A stretch of DNA of 59,153 bases, taken from assembly GCA_029855935.1 (NCBI GenBank), contig JAGSHN010000009.1, positions 1 through 59,153 on the forward strand, read 5' to 3'. The notes below the pieces were generated by a model, which was given only the letters and a program-made list of their open reading frames with translations, searched no databases and was not told where the DNA came from. The translations under genes and the position numbers were made by a program. This document shows positions 36,596-45,992 of this stretch, in pieces. How positions within the stretch are numbered: position 1 is the stretch's first letter; each line of letters starts with the position of its first letter. Origin of the DNA: Candidatus Thorarchaeota archaeon. GTDB lineage: Archaea; Asgardarchaeota; Thorarchaeia; Thorarchaeales; Thorarchaeaceae.

Positions 36596-39445
36596 TCAGC
36601 CGCGCCGCTTCCCGGTGACTACGAGCACTATGAGGACTCCTGTGGCAACGGCCCCCACTATGACCAGTATCGCGGCGGGACCTCCAAGCCACTCTGCCGC
36701 AGCGGTGGAGGTCGTGGACTCGCTGGTAGTGCTGGTGGACGTGTTCGTGCCTGTCGTAGTGCCCGTCACGGCAAGCACGGTCACAAACACCGTGTCACTA
36801 GTCCAGTTTCCTGACTCATCGTAGACCACTATGGTGTAGTTGTAGGTGCCCGCGCTGAGTCCGTCCACACCGACCGTCACCGGATCTCCCGTCCAAGTGC
36901 CGGCGAAGACGAGACTGCCGTTCCGATAGATCTCGTACCTCGCGGCGTGCGCATCGCTTGGGTTCCAAGTGATCGAGTGACCTGTGCTTCCCTCTACGTA
37001 CTCGATGTCAGCCGGACGGTCAATCGTCGGCGGGTCGCTGTCTGGAGCCTCTATCACAGTCACGAACACTGTGTCCTTGGCCCAGTTTCCTGACTTATCG
37101 TAGACGACTATCGTATAGTTGTATGTACCTATGCTCAGTCCGTCCGTGTCAATGGTGATGGAACCCCCTGGCCAGCCGTGTGACTCTATGAGAGTGCCAT
37201 TCTGGTACACCTCGTAGCTGGCGGGATAGTCGTCATACGGGCTCCACGTGATTGAATGCCCCGCAGCACCCTCAACGTATTCGATGTCTGATGGGTGATT
37301 GATGGTCGGAGGTGTGGTGTCGATCCATGTCCTTGGATGATAGTCCACCGAGCCCGTAGACGGTCCGACGACGTAGACACCCGTGCCATTGTAGTCTGAC
37401 CAGTAGTTGCCTATCCCTGTCGTGTTCCAGTAGTTGTCTGACCCCGCGTCGTATGCGTTGTTACCATTCCAAGCAAGAATGTTGAGGTAGATTCGGTTGT
37501 TTGAGGAGGAGTACAGATACACGCCATACTCAGAGTTGTCTGAGATGGTATTGCTCGTCAGAATGTTGTTCGACGAATTGTACAGCCACACACCGTCACC
37601 ATTGCGAGAGATGTTGCTGCTGACAACAATGTTGTTCGACGAAGAACGCAAAAACACGCCATACCGTGAGTTGTCTGAGATGGTGTTGTTCACCACAGCG
37701 TTGTTGGAGGAGAAGCCAAGTTCTATTCCCAGTGAGCTGTTGATGAACACGCCGTCAAGTACTGTGACCCCCGTGCAGTTTACCAGAATGACCTGACCAT
37801 ACTGGCCGCCATCAATCACTCCTCTTGCCAACCCGGAGAAGTAGCCCAGCGTCTTTCCGTTCACGGTGTTGTCGGAGATTGCAGTCTGCAACCAGTCCGA
37901 TAGCGTTTCCCCACGTATCTCGAGTCCGTTGTTGACAAACTCGTTGTTCACCAAACTGTTGTTGGGGGAGGAGTCCAAGCACACACCGTCATAATAGTTG
38001 TCTGAGATTGTGTTGTTGGCCACACTGTTGTTGGAGGAGGAAGAGAACAAGAGCACACCGAACCATGAGTTGTCTGAGATGGCGCTGTTCATCACAGTGT
38101 TGCGAGAGGAGGAGAATAGAAACACACCAGCATCACAGTCTGAAATGCTGCTGTTCACTACACTGTTGTTCGAGGAGTCCGACAGATACACACCATATGG
38201 GTTGTGTGAAATCGTGTTGTTCGTGAGAGTATTGTCGGAGGAGAAGCCCAGCTCTATACCCACCGTGGTATTGAAGAACACGCCATCCCGTACCGTCACA
38301 CCTGTACAGTTCGCCAGGATCACCTGACCGTACTGACTGCCATCAATCACCCCTCCTGTCAGCCCAGAGAAGTAGCCCAATGGTTTTCCGTTCACAGTGT
38401 TATCAGAGGTGACCGTCTGCAACCAGTGTGTGACAGTGGTCCCATCTACATATAGTCCGGTGTTCACAAACTCGTTGTTCACTATGCTGTTGTTCTGTGA
38501 GTACCAGATGAACACCCCATACGTGCTGTCCAGAATCACGTTATCGACCAGACTATTGTTGGAGGACGACTGCAGTTCCACACCACCTGAGATCACGTTG
38601 TTCACCAAGATGTTGTTCGAGGAGGAATAGGACAGTCCCACACCACCACCGTTGTGTGAGATTGTATTGTTCGACAGGCGGTTGTTGTTCGAGGAGTGCA
38701 GGTGAACACCATCATCGCCATTGCGTGAGACTGTGTTGTTCACCAGACTGTTACCGTTCGAGGAGTCGAGATACACAGCACGATATGAGCTGTATGAGAT
38801 GATGTTGTTCATCACGGTGTTGTTCGAGGACGAGTATAAGTGCACAGCACGACTGTTGTGTGAAATGGTGTTGTTCAACACACTGTTGTTCACGGACGAG
38901 TCGAGATGTACAGCGTGGTACGAGTTGTCTGAGATGGTGTTGTTGAGCACACTGTTGTACGAGGAGGAATACAACCGCACACCATTCCAGTTTCCCGAGA
39001 TCACACATTTCTCTATCATTCCATTGGTCACATTGTCCAGAGTCACGCCATCCCCTGAGGAGCCTCCTGTGAGCAGACAGTTGCGTATCACGAAATGGGC
39101 CGTTGTGTTTGATACGGAGATGCAGCCTCCGCTGGTGGTGATATTCAGTCCCTCTATCACGTACGGGTCCGCCTCGGTACCACTTCCCGGCCAGCCCTGA
39201 GATGCAAAGTCCGCATCGGAGGTGATAGTGATTGGACCGTGAGGACTGTAGGCAGAAACCATATGCTGTGGCAAGAGTATCTGCGTTTCTCCCCCATAGT
39301 CTCGACCAGTGCAGGTCCCGTCAAGGAGAGGAGTAGACTCAGTTGCCAGATTACCCAGTGTGCCGATCAGAAACAATGCTACCAGGCCAGCGCATAGCAA
39401 GAGGCAAGACCTGGAATGAAGCCTGTGTTTCGTACCCAAAGACAC
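36596..39445 (-). CDS. right-handed beta-helix (NosD-type) anchored surface protein with internal duplication
   Basis: 949 residues. Signal peptide 1-34 (LLLCAGLVALFLIGTLGNL), family cap (SQGWPGSGTEADPYVIEGLN; HFVIRNCLLTGG), then PbH1 coils (NSVLNNTISHNSRAVHL type) from about 150 to 660. Two near-identical blocks (residues 321-412 and 499-590) carry the NosD signature NTVNGKPLGYFSGL...GVIDG followed by YGQVILANCTGVTV. After the shared GNYWSDYNGTGVY block come two Ig-like domains (IEYVEGAAGHSITWSP; IEYVEGSTGHSITWNP), a Thr/Ser stalk, a transmembrane helix and KRRG. GTG start at 39445, with a TATTTCTTC/AAATAA element about 35 nt upstream. Confidence 0.87.
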   Translation of the reverse strand: MSLGTKHRLHSRSCLLLCAGLVALFLIGTLGNLATESTPLLDGTCTGRDYGGETQILLPQHMVSAYSPHGPITITSDADFASQGWPGSGTEADPYVIEGLNITTSGGCISVSNTTAHFVIRNCLLTGGSSGDGVTLDNVTNGMIEKCVISGNWNGVRLYSSSYNSVLNNTISDNSYHAVHLDSSVNNSVLNNTISHNSRAVHLYSSSNNTVMNNIISYSSYRAVYLDSSNGNSLVNNTVSRNGDDGVHLHSSNNNRLSNNTISHNGGGVGLSYSSSNNILVNNVISGGVELQSSSNNSLVDNVILDSTYGVFIWYSQNNSIVNNEFVNTGLYVDGTTVTHWLQTVTSDNTVNGKPLGYFSGLTGGVIDGSQYGQVILANCTGVTVRDGVFFNTTVGIELGFSSDNTLTNNTISHNPYGVYLSDSSNNSVVNSSISDCDAGVFLFSSSRNTVMNSAISDNSWFGVLLFSSSSNNSVANNTISDNYYDGVCLDSSPNNSLVNNEFVNNGLEIRGETLSDWLQTAISDNTVNGKTLGYFSGLARGVIDGGQYGQVILVNCTGVTVLDGVFINSSLGIELGFSSNNAVVNNTISDNSRYGVFLRSSSNNIVVSSNISRNGDGVWLYNSSNNILTSNTISDNSEYGVYLYSSSNNRIYLNILAWNGNNAYDAGSDNYWNTTGIGNYWSDYNGTGVYVVGPSTGSVDYHPRTWIDTTPPTINHPSDIEYVEGAAGHSITWSPYDDYPASYEVYQNGTLIESHGWPGGSITIDTDGLSIGTYNYTIVVYDKSGNWAKDTVFVTVIEAPDSDPPTIDRPADIEYVEGSTGHSITWNPSDAHAARYEIYRNGSLVFAGTWTGDPVTVGVDGLSAGTYNYTIVVYDESGNWTSDTVFVTVLAVTGTTTGTNTSTSTTSESTTSTAAAEWLGGPAAILVIVGAVATGVLIVLVVTGKRRG
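37676..38485 (-). repeat. intragenic tandem duplication in the 949-aa beta-helix gene
   Basis: Two copies of a ~276-nt block (38210-38485 and 37676-37951), each encoding NEFVN, a WLQT...SDNTVNGK core and GVIDG-QYGQVIL-NCTGVTV. They flank about 86 residues of ordinary PbH1 coils, so a ~530-nt unit was duplicated. Confidence 0.75.
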
Positions 39446-39681
39446 CCACTCACGACGCGTCCGTTGTGTCTGGGTCTTATTTCTTCTGGGAAAAGACCCC
39501 GCTTGATGCCGACCGTCTGCTCATAACAGAGTTGACTACTGCGTCGAAGTCCATTTGCAGAGTTCCAAGCTCCAGGCTGCCTCTGCCCGTGCTGCTCTGT
39601 ATGGTCAGAAGACAGAATCCGAGAGGGTACTGATGCTCCAGAGAAGAGCATATGCGGGCCTCGCATCTCAACTACGAAGGG

Positions 39682-40326
39682 TCATCGTTTTTCCTTCGTC
39701 ACCGGGTCTGGAGTCGCCTCATTGACAGAGTCCTCATCTGTCGGAGCCAGCAGCACAGATTGATTCTGTCCACCTTCGTTGTCTGACCAGAGCCTGCGCC
39801 TGATGACGGGCGATAGCCAGACTGCGAGCACGAGAAGTATGCTGCCTAGCAGAATGCTGTCTGGGTGCGATGTGATCTGTTCGATGACTGGTGAGATATC
39901 CCTGTAGACTTTGACCTCCCACTCGTCGCCGTCGTACATGCGAACCTCCACGCGAACATTGACATCTTCGGTGGGGTTCAGCACACATATCCGACCGATG
40001 CTGGCGTGTGCATCCAAGGCCGGGTTCTTCGCCACGTCGAACGTAGAGAGAAATCCCTCGAAGACCAGCCTGTTCTGAACAAAGATGCGAACATCCGCAG
40101 AGGCCTCGGCCCGGTACCTCTCGATGTCGCGAATCGCGACCGCTAGCTCATATCTGTGGCCTTTTTCAAGCACCACGGTGTAGATGTGATCATCAGGTGA
40201 CAGGTGGGCCTCGTCCATAACGTACTGTTCTCGGACCACAAAGGCTCCCATAACGAGGATGGTCGAGAACACAAGAATGCATGCTGTGGCCAGTCTCAGA
40301 GGCCTCTCCTCTTGATCTTCTGTCAT
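39682..40326 (-). CDS. bitopic membrane protein with extracellular beta domain
   Basis: 214 residues. One helix at 12-32 (ATACILVFSTILVMGAFVV), an extracellular beta domain of about 120 residues (YTVVLEKGHRYELAVAIRDI; ICVLNPTEDVNVRVEVRMYD), a second helix (SILLGSILLVLAVWLSPVI) and a polar cytosolic tail. The two-helix, one-loop layout fits a sensor-like or accessory surface protein. No known domain recognised. Confidence 0.65.
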   Translation of the reverse strand: MTEDQEERPLRLATACILVFSTILVMGAFVVREQYVMDEAHLSPDDHIYTVVLEKGHRYELAVAIRDIERYRAEASADVRIFVQNRLVFEGFLSTFDVAKNPALDAHASIGRICVLNPTEDVNVRVEVRMYDGDEWEVKVYRDISPVIEQITSHPDSILLGSILLVLAVWLSPVIRRRLWSDNEGGQNQSVLLAPTDEDSVNEATPDPVTKEKR

Positions 40327-40453
40327 ATGTCCTCACACCGCGCACGGACTGATATCGGTTCGACGAGTCGTCGTATCTCGTCACAGCTCACCAAGCTCTC
40401 TCGCCTGATGTATTCACCCAGATACCACATAGTGTTCGTAGACTCTTGTACTC

Positions 40454-40882
40454 TCAGTCTCTTCTTGACCTGAACCATTCTACCATAGTCCAGACTATGA
40501 GAATCAGATACCAGACAATCCCAGCAGCCAGATAGATGACGATGACCGACTGTGTCTCAGGCCTGGCGCCGAGGTCTATGAGATCGGCAAGGAGAGCCAG
40601 ATACATGGCGCCAAAGAGGAGGTTTGAGAGTAGAAAGCCGACAAAGCCGACGGGAGTCATCCCCGCCTTCTGAAGTGCTCTTGCTATCTCTCCACCGAAG
40701 AGCATCAACAAGAGTGTGCCAAACAGGCCGAGCGTCAATGCAACCTGTCTGGTGACCGAGTTCTCACCTGATATTAGCCCACTGAGTACGAAGAGTATGA
40801 ATAGCGAGACAACGATTGAGGCATAGAGCGTTGCGAGGGGCTTTGTGAGCTCGACATTAGACGAGGTCTCTCTCACACCCAT
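40454..40882 (-). CDS. small polytopic membrane protein
   Basis: 142 residues from ATG 40882, with four helices (LATLYASIVVSLFILFVLSG; VALTLGLFGTLLLMLFGG; FVGFLLSNLLFGAMYLALLA; VIVIYLAAGIVWYLILIVW). Similar in size and pattern to the proteins at 10445 and 22562. The ORF extends to 40894 but would then overlap the divergent ferredoxin-type gene's first ATG; a TATA-like CTAATAAG on this strand near 40920 supports the inner start. Confidence 0.65.
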   Translation of the reverse strand: MGVRETSSNVELTKPLATLYASIVVSLFILFVLSGLISGENSVTRQVALTLGLFGTLLLMLFGGEIARALQKAGMTPVGFVGFLLSNLLFGAMYLALLADLIDLGARPETQSVIVIYLAAGIVWYLILIVWTMVEWFRSRRD

Positions 40883-40885
40883 AGG

Positions 40886-41851
40886 ATGTACCACCCCACG
40901 AATACATGGGTGAAGACGCTTATTAGGTTAGTGAGATGTGTTGCGCCGCCGTTTCAATCCCTCCCCTCAGAGGCCACCCCGGCTGAAATCGACACTCATA
41001 TCAGGGCTGGGTGTGCTCCGCTCAGCATGGCTCGACCTCTCTGGCTTGTCAGGATGCTCACACAGGCATTTCCGTACCGTGCATGGCTAGCACGGCTCAC
41101 GCGGTTCCCGCTTGTCCGCTGGATTGCAGACAGGTTCGTCTTCTGGCAGGACTATGTTGTCTACCTACCTCAGGACAGAGTAGTCAAGAAAACAATTCAA
41201 GTCCGCCAGCGCCTTGACGAACCTGAGAGCACAGTATTGCCCTCAGATATTGTTCATCGCCTCATAGACCAGGCCAGTTTCCTGTGGCTAATGAACTTCT
41301 GCATCTGTAGGTCTGCCTCCAACTGCAGAGACTATCCAGTTGACTACGGCTGTCTGTTCTTGGGAGAGGCCGCAAGGGGGATCAACCCGGAACTGGGCAG
41401 ACCTGTGACAAGGGAGGAGGCGCACGAGCATATCAGAAGATGTCAGGAGGCCGGACTGGTCCATATGGTCGGCAGAAACAAGCTCGACACTCTGTGGCTG
41501 GGTGTCGGCCCTGGTGATAGGCTGCTCACTGTATGCAACTGCTGTCCCTGTTGTTGTCTGTGGACCATGTTGCCAAAGATGGACAGGCGGTTGGCCCAAA
41601 AGGTCAACAGGATGCCCGGAGTGACCCTGAGAGTCAACGATAGGTGCACTGGTTGTGGTCGGTGTTTGGATGTCTGCTTTGTCGATGCAGTAGAGATTCG
41701 TGACGGAACAGCGCACATAACTGGTCTCTGTAGGGGCTGCGGAAGGTGTGTCGATATCTGCCCACAGGGTGCAGTTGAGATGAAGATCCCTAGTGCTCGG
41801 CGATACGACGAGACGGCGGGACGGCTGTCTTCGTTGGTTGACGTGCGCTAG
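40886..41851 (+). CDS. Cys-rich 2x[4Fe-4S] protein
   Basis: 321 residues as an open frame; ATG 41027 (MARPLWLVRMLTQAF) may be the true start, because GCTTATTAGG near 40918 is a likely TATA box and would put the transcript start near 40950. The C-terminus has two classic ferredoxin motifs, CTGCGRCLDVCFVDAVEI and CRGCGRCVDICPQGAVEM, each C-x2-C-x2-C-x3-C. Upstream lie NFCICRSASNCRDYP and an unusual CNCCPCCCLW cluster that may bind a further cluster or metal. Likely an electron carrier or a redox subunit. Related archaeal ferredoxin-domain proteins are known with this Cys-rich middle part. Confidence 0.82.
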   Translation: MYHPTNTWVKTLIRLVRCVAPPFQSLPSEATPAEIDTHIRAGCAPLSMARPLWLVRMLTQAFPYRAWLARLTRFPLVRWIADRFVFWQDYVVYLPQDRVVKKTIQVRQRLDEPESTVLPSDIVHRLIDQASFLWLMNFCICRSASNCRDYPVDYGCLFLGEAARGINPELGRPVTREEAHEHIRRCQEAGLVHMVGRNKLDTLWLGVGPGDRLLTVCNCCPCCCLWTMLPKMDRRLAQKVNRMPGVTLRVNDRCTGCGRCLDVCFVDAVEIRDGTAHITGLCRGCGRCVDICPQGAVEMKIPSARRYDETAGRLSSLVDVR

Positions 41852-42155
41852 ATGAATGCCCAATCGCTGAGGCAATATGGGCGAGGGTGACAGCCCACTC
41901 GGTACGGAGAAGATAGATAAACGATGTTGCCCTATCTGAAGCGTACAGCCCTCGCATCGTTCGTGTGACGAGTGCAACTGACAGCCATCGGTCTCCTCTT
42001 GGTCGTTGTGTCATCAGCGTTGGACTCCTATAGTCACACTGGCATCAAAGAGGACTCGTTGACCAAAGGATTCTGCAGTCGCGTGGTATCTGCATTCAGC
42101 AGGGTGGGCACGGTCTGAGGCGGCCAGGACGGTCGAGGAGGCAGGTCTTCTCGTC
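41852..42155. other. intergenic region
   Basis: About 300 bases; AGATAGATAAACG near 41910 could be a promoter for the two tandem paralogues downstream. No other feature. Confidence 0.35.
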
Positions 42156-42590
42156 TTGCCTGAGGGTCACTTTGGATCTCGGGAACGATGTGCGGCGTCG
42201 TATTCCGACGCTGTGCTGGGCGAGGGACCATCACCAGGGAGCGTTGAATCATTGGTATTTGGTAAGAAGGCCAACCTCGTGATTGTCTGGTTTGGTGTCA
42301 GTGAGCTTGAGGACCTACCAATTCCTGACGGCTTGCTGCTGAAGATGATTCTGGACGAGAGCGAGATCAAGAAGGACATTGGCAAGGACGCGCGAGTTCG
42401 TATCCTATACAGCTACGAACCCAAGATCACGCGTGCCATAAGAGAGGACGACGACGACCTGCTGGCCCATTTCGTCATCGCTATGTTGCTCAAGGTCGGT
42501 TCGCCTGAGAAACTAAAGTACCGCAAGTCCAGCTTTTTCGTCGTCAAGGACATTCCCGTTGTCATCGTGACCGTTGACGACAAGAGATAG
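42156..42590 (+). CDS. uncharacterised protein, tandem paralogue 1
   Basis: 144 codons from TTG 42156; a later TTG (about 42252) preceded by AGGGAG would start at the conserved core. The core is KKANLVIVWFGVSELEDLPI, then ARVRILYSYEPKITRAIRED and a helix ahead of VVKDIPVVIVTVDD. It aligns with the gene 54 nt downstream over nearly its whole length (same V-x-V-x-W-x-G-V opening and a K/R-I-x-I/L-x-x-S/Y-E-x pattern). An alpha/beta fold is likely; function unknown. Confidence 0.5.
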   Translation: MPEGHFGSRERCAASYSDAVLGEGPSPGSVESLVFGKKANLVIVWFGVSELEDLPIPDGLLLKMILDESEIKKDIGKDARVRILYSYEPKITRAIREDDDDLLAHFVIAMLLKVGSPEKLKYRKSSFFVVKDIPVVIVTVDDKR

Positions 42591-42644
42591 TCGGTCTAAA
42601 GATTGGTCCCGGCTGGCGCAACAGACCACGAGTGATGGAGTGGA

Positions 42645-43001
42645 TTGGCGTTGGAGCGTGGGGGCGGGCAGCCCAGAGAGGCCAAGTTTGTTGTCGTCTG
42701 GATTGGTGTGGACGACCTTGGCATCCTTCCGGAGGAGGGGAAAGACATAGTCCGAGCGCTGCTTAGGAACCCCGAGGTCTCGGGGAGAGTGGCTACGGAC
42801 GCAAAGATTGGAATCATCCACCAGTCCGAGTCACCGCTATTGGAGGCGGTAAGGATGGGCGTTTTCGAGTCTATGGTCCCGTACGTAGCGGAGTTGCTTG
42901 GGGAGGTGAAACAGTCCCACGAGGCACGCGACCTTGACGTGGTTGGTATCAGCTGGGGACTCTACGACGAAGTGCCGGCGTTCTTGGTCGCCTTTGGTTA
43001 A
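42645..43001 (+). CDS. uncharacterised protein, tandem paralogue 2
   Basis: 118 codons from TTG 42645. Core motifs EAKFVVVWIGVDDLGILPEE, AKIGIIHQSESPLLEAVRMG and ISWGLYDEVPAFLVAFG line up with the preceding gene, so the two arose by tandem duplication but have diverged well beyond 50 percent. Both TTG starts are uncertain. They probably form one transcription unit and may act as a heterodimer. Confidence 0.5.
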   Translation: MALERGGGQPREAKFVVVWIGVDDLGILPEEGKDIVRALLRNPEVSGRVATDAKIGIIHQSESPLLEAVRMGVFESMVPYVAELLGEVKQSHEARDLDVVGISWGLYDEVPAFLVAFG

Positions 43002-43153
43002 GAGGTGCGAATCTCTCGTCGGGACATGAGCACTTGTCCACCATCCAACACGCTCTACAACCTGTCAGGACCCTGCTCTGTCTGTCGCCCGGGTGTCGCC
43101 CCAGGTCACGTGGCCCCTGCCCGATCGAGAGAATGTATCGAGAGGAACATATC

Positions 43154-43168
43154 AAAAGGGATATATAC
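43154..43168 (+). promoter_or_regulatory. BRE/TATA promoter of the copper ATPase gene
   Basis: A textbook archaeal promoter: AAAAGGG (BRE-like) followed by ATATATAC. The expected start, about 25 nt downstream, leaves a ~30-nt leader containing GGTGAGG (43205-43211) just before TTG 43216. Confidence 0.6.
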
Positions 43169-43215
43169 TGTGCGGGGCGAGGCGTACCTACATACGGCTG
43201 TGCCGGTGAGGTCTT

Positions 43216-45873
43216 TTGAGCGAGACACGACAAGAACAGACGACAGAGAAGAAGGCACGTGCAGCAGTGAAGATTGAGGGAATGCACTGCGCGTCCTGTG
43301 TCAGTACGATTGAGAAGGCGATTGCGGGTCAGGACGGAGTCATACGGGTGTCTGTGAGCCTCCTTGATGGCAAGGCAGTGGTCGAGTACGACCCTGACAA
43401 GGTCGACAGGACAAGGCTGGAGCAGGCAGTCGAACAGACTGGATACAGAGCGGTCAGAGCGAAGATGCTGATCAATCTGTCACCAAGCCCGTCGGCCGAA
43501 CAGTGGGACGAGATAGAGAGGACGCTGCGAGACCTCGATGGCGTCATCGATGTCGTCCGGTATGAGGACAGGGACCGTCTCCTTGTGGAATATGACGACA
43601 GTCTGCTCACGTTCAGGATGCTGAAGAGGACACTGAGTCACCTCGGTTTCGAGGCTGAGGAGCACGGCGCTGGAGCTGCAGACCGTGAGATGTCCGAGCG
43701 TCAGAGAGAGATAAAGTACTACAGCAGGTTGCTGGTCTTCTCACTCATCCTGAGCATTCCGGTGATGGTCATCACACTGGCGCCCACACTGGTCACTCCG
43801 TTCCTCCCGACGGGCGTGTCGCCAGAGATTGTGAACTTCATCTTGACGACACCGATCCAGTTTGTCGCGGGCTATCCGTTCTACGGTTCAAGTCTTCGTG
43901 CTGCGCGACACGGCAAGGCGAACATGGACACGCTGATAATGCTCGGCACGAGTGCAGCCTACTTCTACTCGGTGGCCGCAACGTTCTTCCTCACCGGGTA
44001 CACTGCGTTCTATGACACGGCAGCCCTTCTCATAACATTCATCCTCCTCGGACGCACCCTGGAGGCGCTTGCCAAGGGCAGGACATCGAGGGCAATAAGG
44101 AAGCTTCTCGACCTGCAGGCAAAGGTGGCTGTGGTCATTCGAGACGGACAGGAGATCACAGTACCAATCGAGGACGTCGAGGTCGGCGACGTGTTGCTCG
44201 TCCGGCCGGGCGAGAAGATCCCGGTCGATGGCGAGGTCATTGATGGGTCGTCGTCGGTCGATGAGTCGATGGTCACGGGCGAGTCGATACCGGTCAGCAA
44301 GAAGGTCGGCGACCAGGTGATTGGCTCGACAATTAACAAGAACGGAGTTCTCAGGATTCGTGCCACGAGGGTCGGCAAGGATACTGTGCTATCGCAGATC
44401 GTCCGCCTTGTGGAGGAGGCACAGACCCAGAAGCCACCGATACAGAGGAAGGCAGATGCCATAGCGGGAGTCTTCGTGCCGGTCGTCATCGCGCTGGCAG
44501 TGGGCACCTTTCTGTTCTGGCTGCTCATTGGTGCCGAGGACTGGGTGCGGTCCCTGAGCTTTATGATTGCCGTACTTGTCGCGGCCTGTCCGTGTGCGCT
44601 GGGTCTTGCCACGCCAACTGCACTCATGGTCGGCATTGGCAAGGGTGCAGAGCACGGGATCCTCGTCAAGACCGGGGCTGGACTTGAGACCATTCCACGA
44701 GTGGACACGATCGTCTTTGACAAGACTGGGACTCTCACTGTTGGAAAGCCAACGGTGACGGATGTCATCCCAGCGGAGGGAGTTGATACGATGGGGGCGC
44801 TTCGGATAGTGGCAGCAGTGGAGAAGAACAGCGAGCATCCTCTCGCTGAGGCAATCGTCCAGTACGCCGAGGCCGCGAACATAGAGATTCCCGAAACCAC
44901 AGACTTCAACTCCGTCACAGGCAAGGGAGTTGTCGCAACTGTTGAGGGATCGAACGTTCTTGTGGGGACCGACCGTTTCTTGATAGAGAACGGCGTTGAT
45001 ATCAGCGCCCTCCAGGATGAGGTTGTCAGACTTCAAGAGGAGGGCAAGACAACCGTCTTTTCTGCGAGGGATGGAAGGCCGCTGGCGCTGTTTGCCATCG
45101 CGGACACTCTGAAGGAGAACTCCGCGCAGGCTGTTGCCAGGTTGAAGAAGATGGGACTTGACGTTCTGATGATAACAGGCGACAAGGAACGGACTGCTCT
45201 TGCGATTGCACGTTCTGTTGGGATTGACAGGGTGCTGGCGGAGGTCATGCCTGGCGACAAGGCGGCTGAGGTGAAGAGACTGCAGTCAGAGGGACGGGTC
45301 GTCGCAATGACTGGCGACGGTATCAACGACGCACCAGCCCTCGCTCAGGCTGATGTGGGCATAGCCCTAGGCTCAGGAACCGACGTCTCGCTGGAGGCTG
45401 GCGACATAGTTCTTGTCAGGGACGATCTGATGGACGTGGTCTCAGCCATAGAGCTCGGCAAGAAGACGATGTCAAAGATCAAGCAGAACTTCTTCTGGGC
45501 CCTCGTCTACAACCTTGTGCTGCTGCCCATTGCAGCTGGCGCGTTCTACCCCGTGCTCGGGCTTGTGCTCAAGCCTGAGTTCGCAGCGCTGGCCATGGCT
45601 TTCTCCAGCGTGAGCGTAGTCAGCAACTCGCTACTTCTTGGACGCTACTCGCCGAAGTCGTATGAGCACATCCCGGAGGCCGAGCAGTCTGAGGCCAAAC
45701 CCGAGGGGCCGAGAAAGGCAATCGATCCAATCTGCAAGATGGAGGTCGACATCGAGACCGCAGAGCTCTACAGTGACTACGAGGGCAAGCGTTACTACTT
45801 CTGCGCGCCGTACTGCAAGAAGACCTTCGACCAGGACCCCGAGCAATACAAGGACGCAGATGTCCCTGCGTGA
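43216..45873 (+). CDS. copA: P1B-type copper-transporting ATPase with YHS tail
   Basis: 885 residues. Domain order: an HMA metal-binding domain with GMHCASC (Cys25, Cys28); a second HMA-like fold (about 83-150) that has lost its CxxC; eight transmembrane helices with the ion-selective AACPCALGL motif (C458-P459-C460); the phosphorylation site D502-KTGT; HP-type nucleotide-binding SEHPLAEAI; hinge [11 protein letters not shown]; and a C-terminal YHS domain (ICKMEVD...[10 protein letters not shown]). This should export Cu(I) from the cytosol; the YHS domain is typical of metal-handling variants. The TTG start has GGTGAGG 4 nt upstream. It opens a run of metal-related genes. Confidence 0.93.
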   Translation: MSETRQEQTTEKKARAAVKIEGMHCASCVSTIEKAIAGQDGVIRVSVSLLDGKAVVEYDPDKVDRTRLEQAVEQTGYRAVRAKMLINLSPSPSAEQWDEIERTLRDLDGVIDVVRYEDRDRLLVEYDDSLLTFRMLKRTLSHLGFEAEEHGAGAADREMSERQREIKYYSRLLVFSLILSIPVMVITLAPTLVTPFLPTGVSPEIVNFILTTPIQFVAGYPFYGSSLRAARHGKANMDTLIMLGTSAAYFYSVAATFFLTGYTAFYDTAALLITFILLGRTLEALAKGRTSRAIRKLLDLQAKVAVVIRDGQEITVPIEDVEVGDVLLVRPGEKIPVDGEVIDGSSSVDESMVTGESIPVSKKVGDQVIGSTINKNGVLRIRATRVGKDTVLSQIVRLVEEAQTQKPPIQRKADAIAGVFVPVVIALAVGTFLFWLLIGAEDWVRSLSFMIAVLVAACPCALGLATPTALMVGIGKGAEHGILVKTGAGLETIPRVDTIVFDKTGTLTVGKPTVTDVIPAEGVDTMGALRIVAAVEKNSEHPLAEAIVQYAEAANIEIPETTDFNSVTGKGVVATVEGSNVLVGTDRFLIENGVDISALQDEVVRLQEEGKTTVFSARDGRPLALFAIADTLKENSAQAVARLKKMGLDVLMITGDKERTALAIARSVGIDRVLAEVMPGDKAAEVKRLQSEGRVVAMTGDGINDAPALAQADVGIALGSGTDVSLEAGDIVLVRDDLMDVVSAIELGKKTMSKIKQNFFWALVYNLVLLPIAAGAFYPVLGLVLKPEFAALAMAFSSVSVVSNSLLLGRYSPKSYEHIPEAEQSEAKPEGPRKAIDPICKMEVDIETAELYSDYEGKRYYFCAPYCKKTFDQDPEQYKDADVPA

Positions 45874-45904
45874 GTCGCAGGAGTCGTCTCACTACTGAGG
45901 TAGC

Positions 45905-45945
45905 GGGCCAATCTCTGGCCCGGCCACCATTCTTTATCTGTCAAT
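45905..45945 (+). terminator. hairpin after copA
   Basis: GGGCCA (45905-45910) pairs with TGGCCC (45916-45921) across a 5-nt loop, 31 nt after the stop, followed by ATTCTTTATC. A simple 6-bp hairpin with a modest T-rich tail; plausible terminator. Confidence 0.45.
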
Positions 45946-45992
45946 CTGACATATCACTATTCTCGTGATTGACATTGTCCTCTGATGAGTCA

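Noticed and set aside
44010-44924. 304-codon minus-strand frame opposite copA
   Set aside because: Exact antisense of a well-conserved ATPase; Ser/Thr/Pro-rich shadow.
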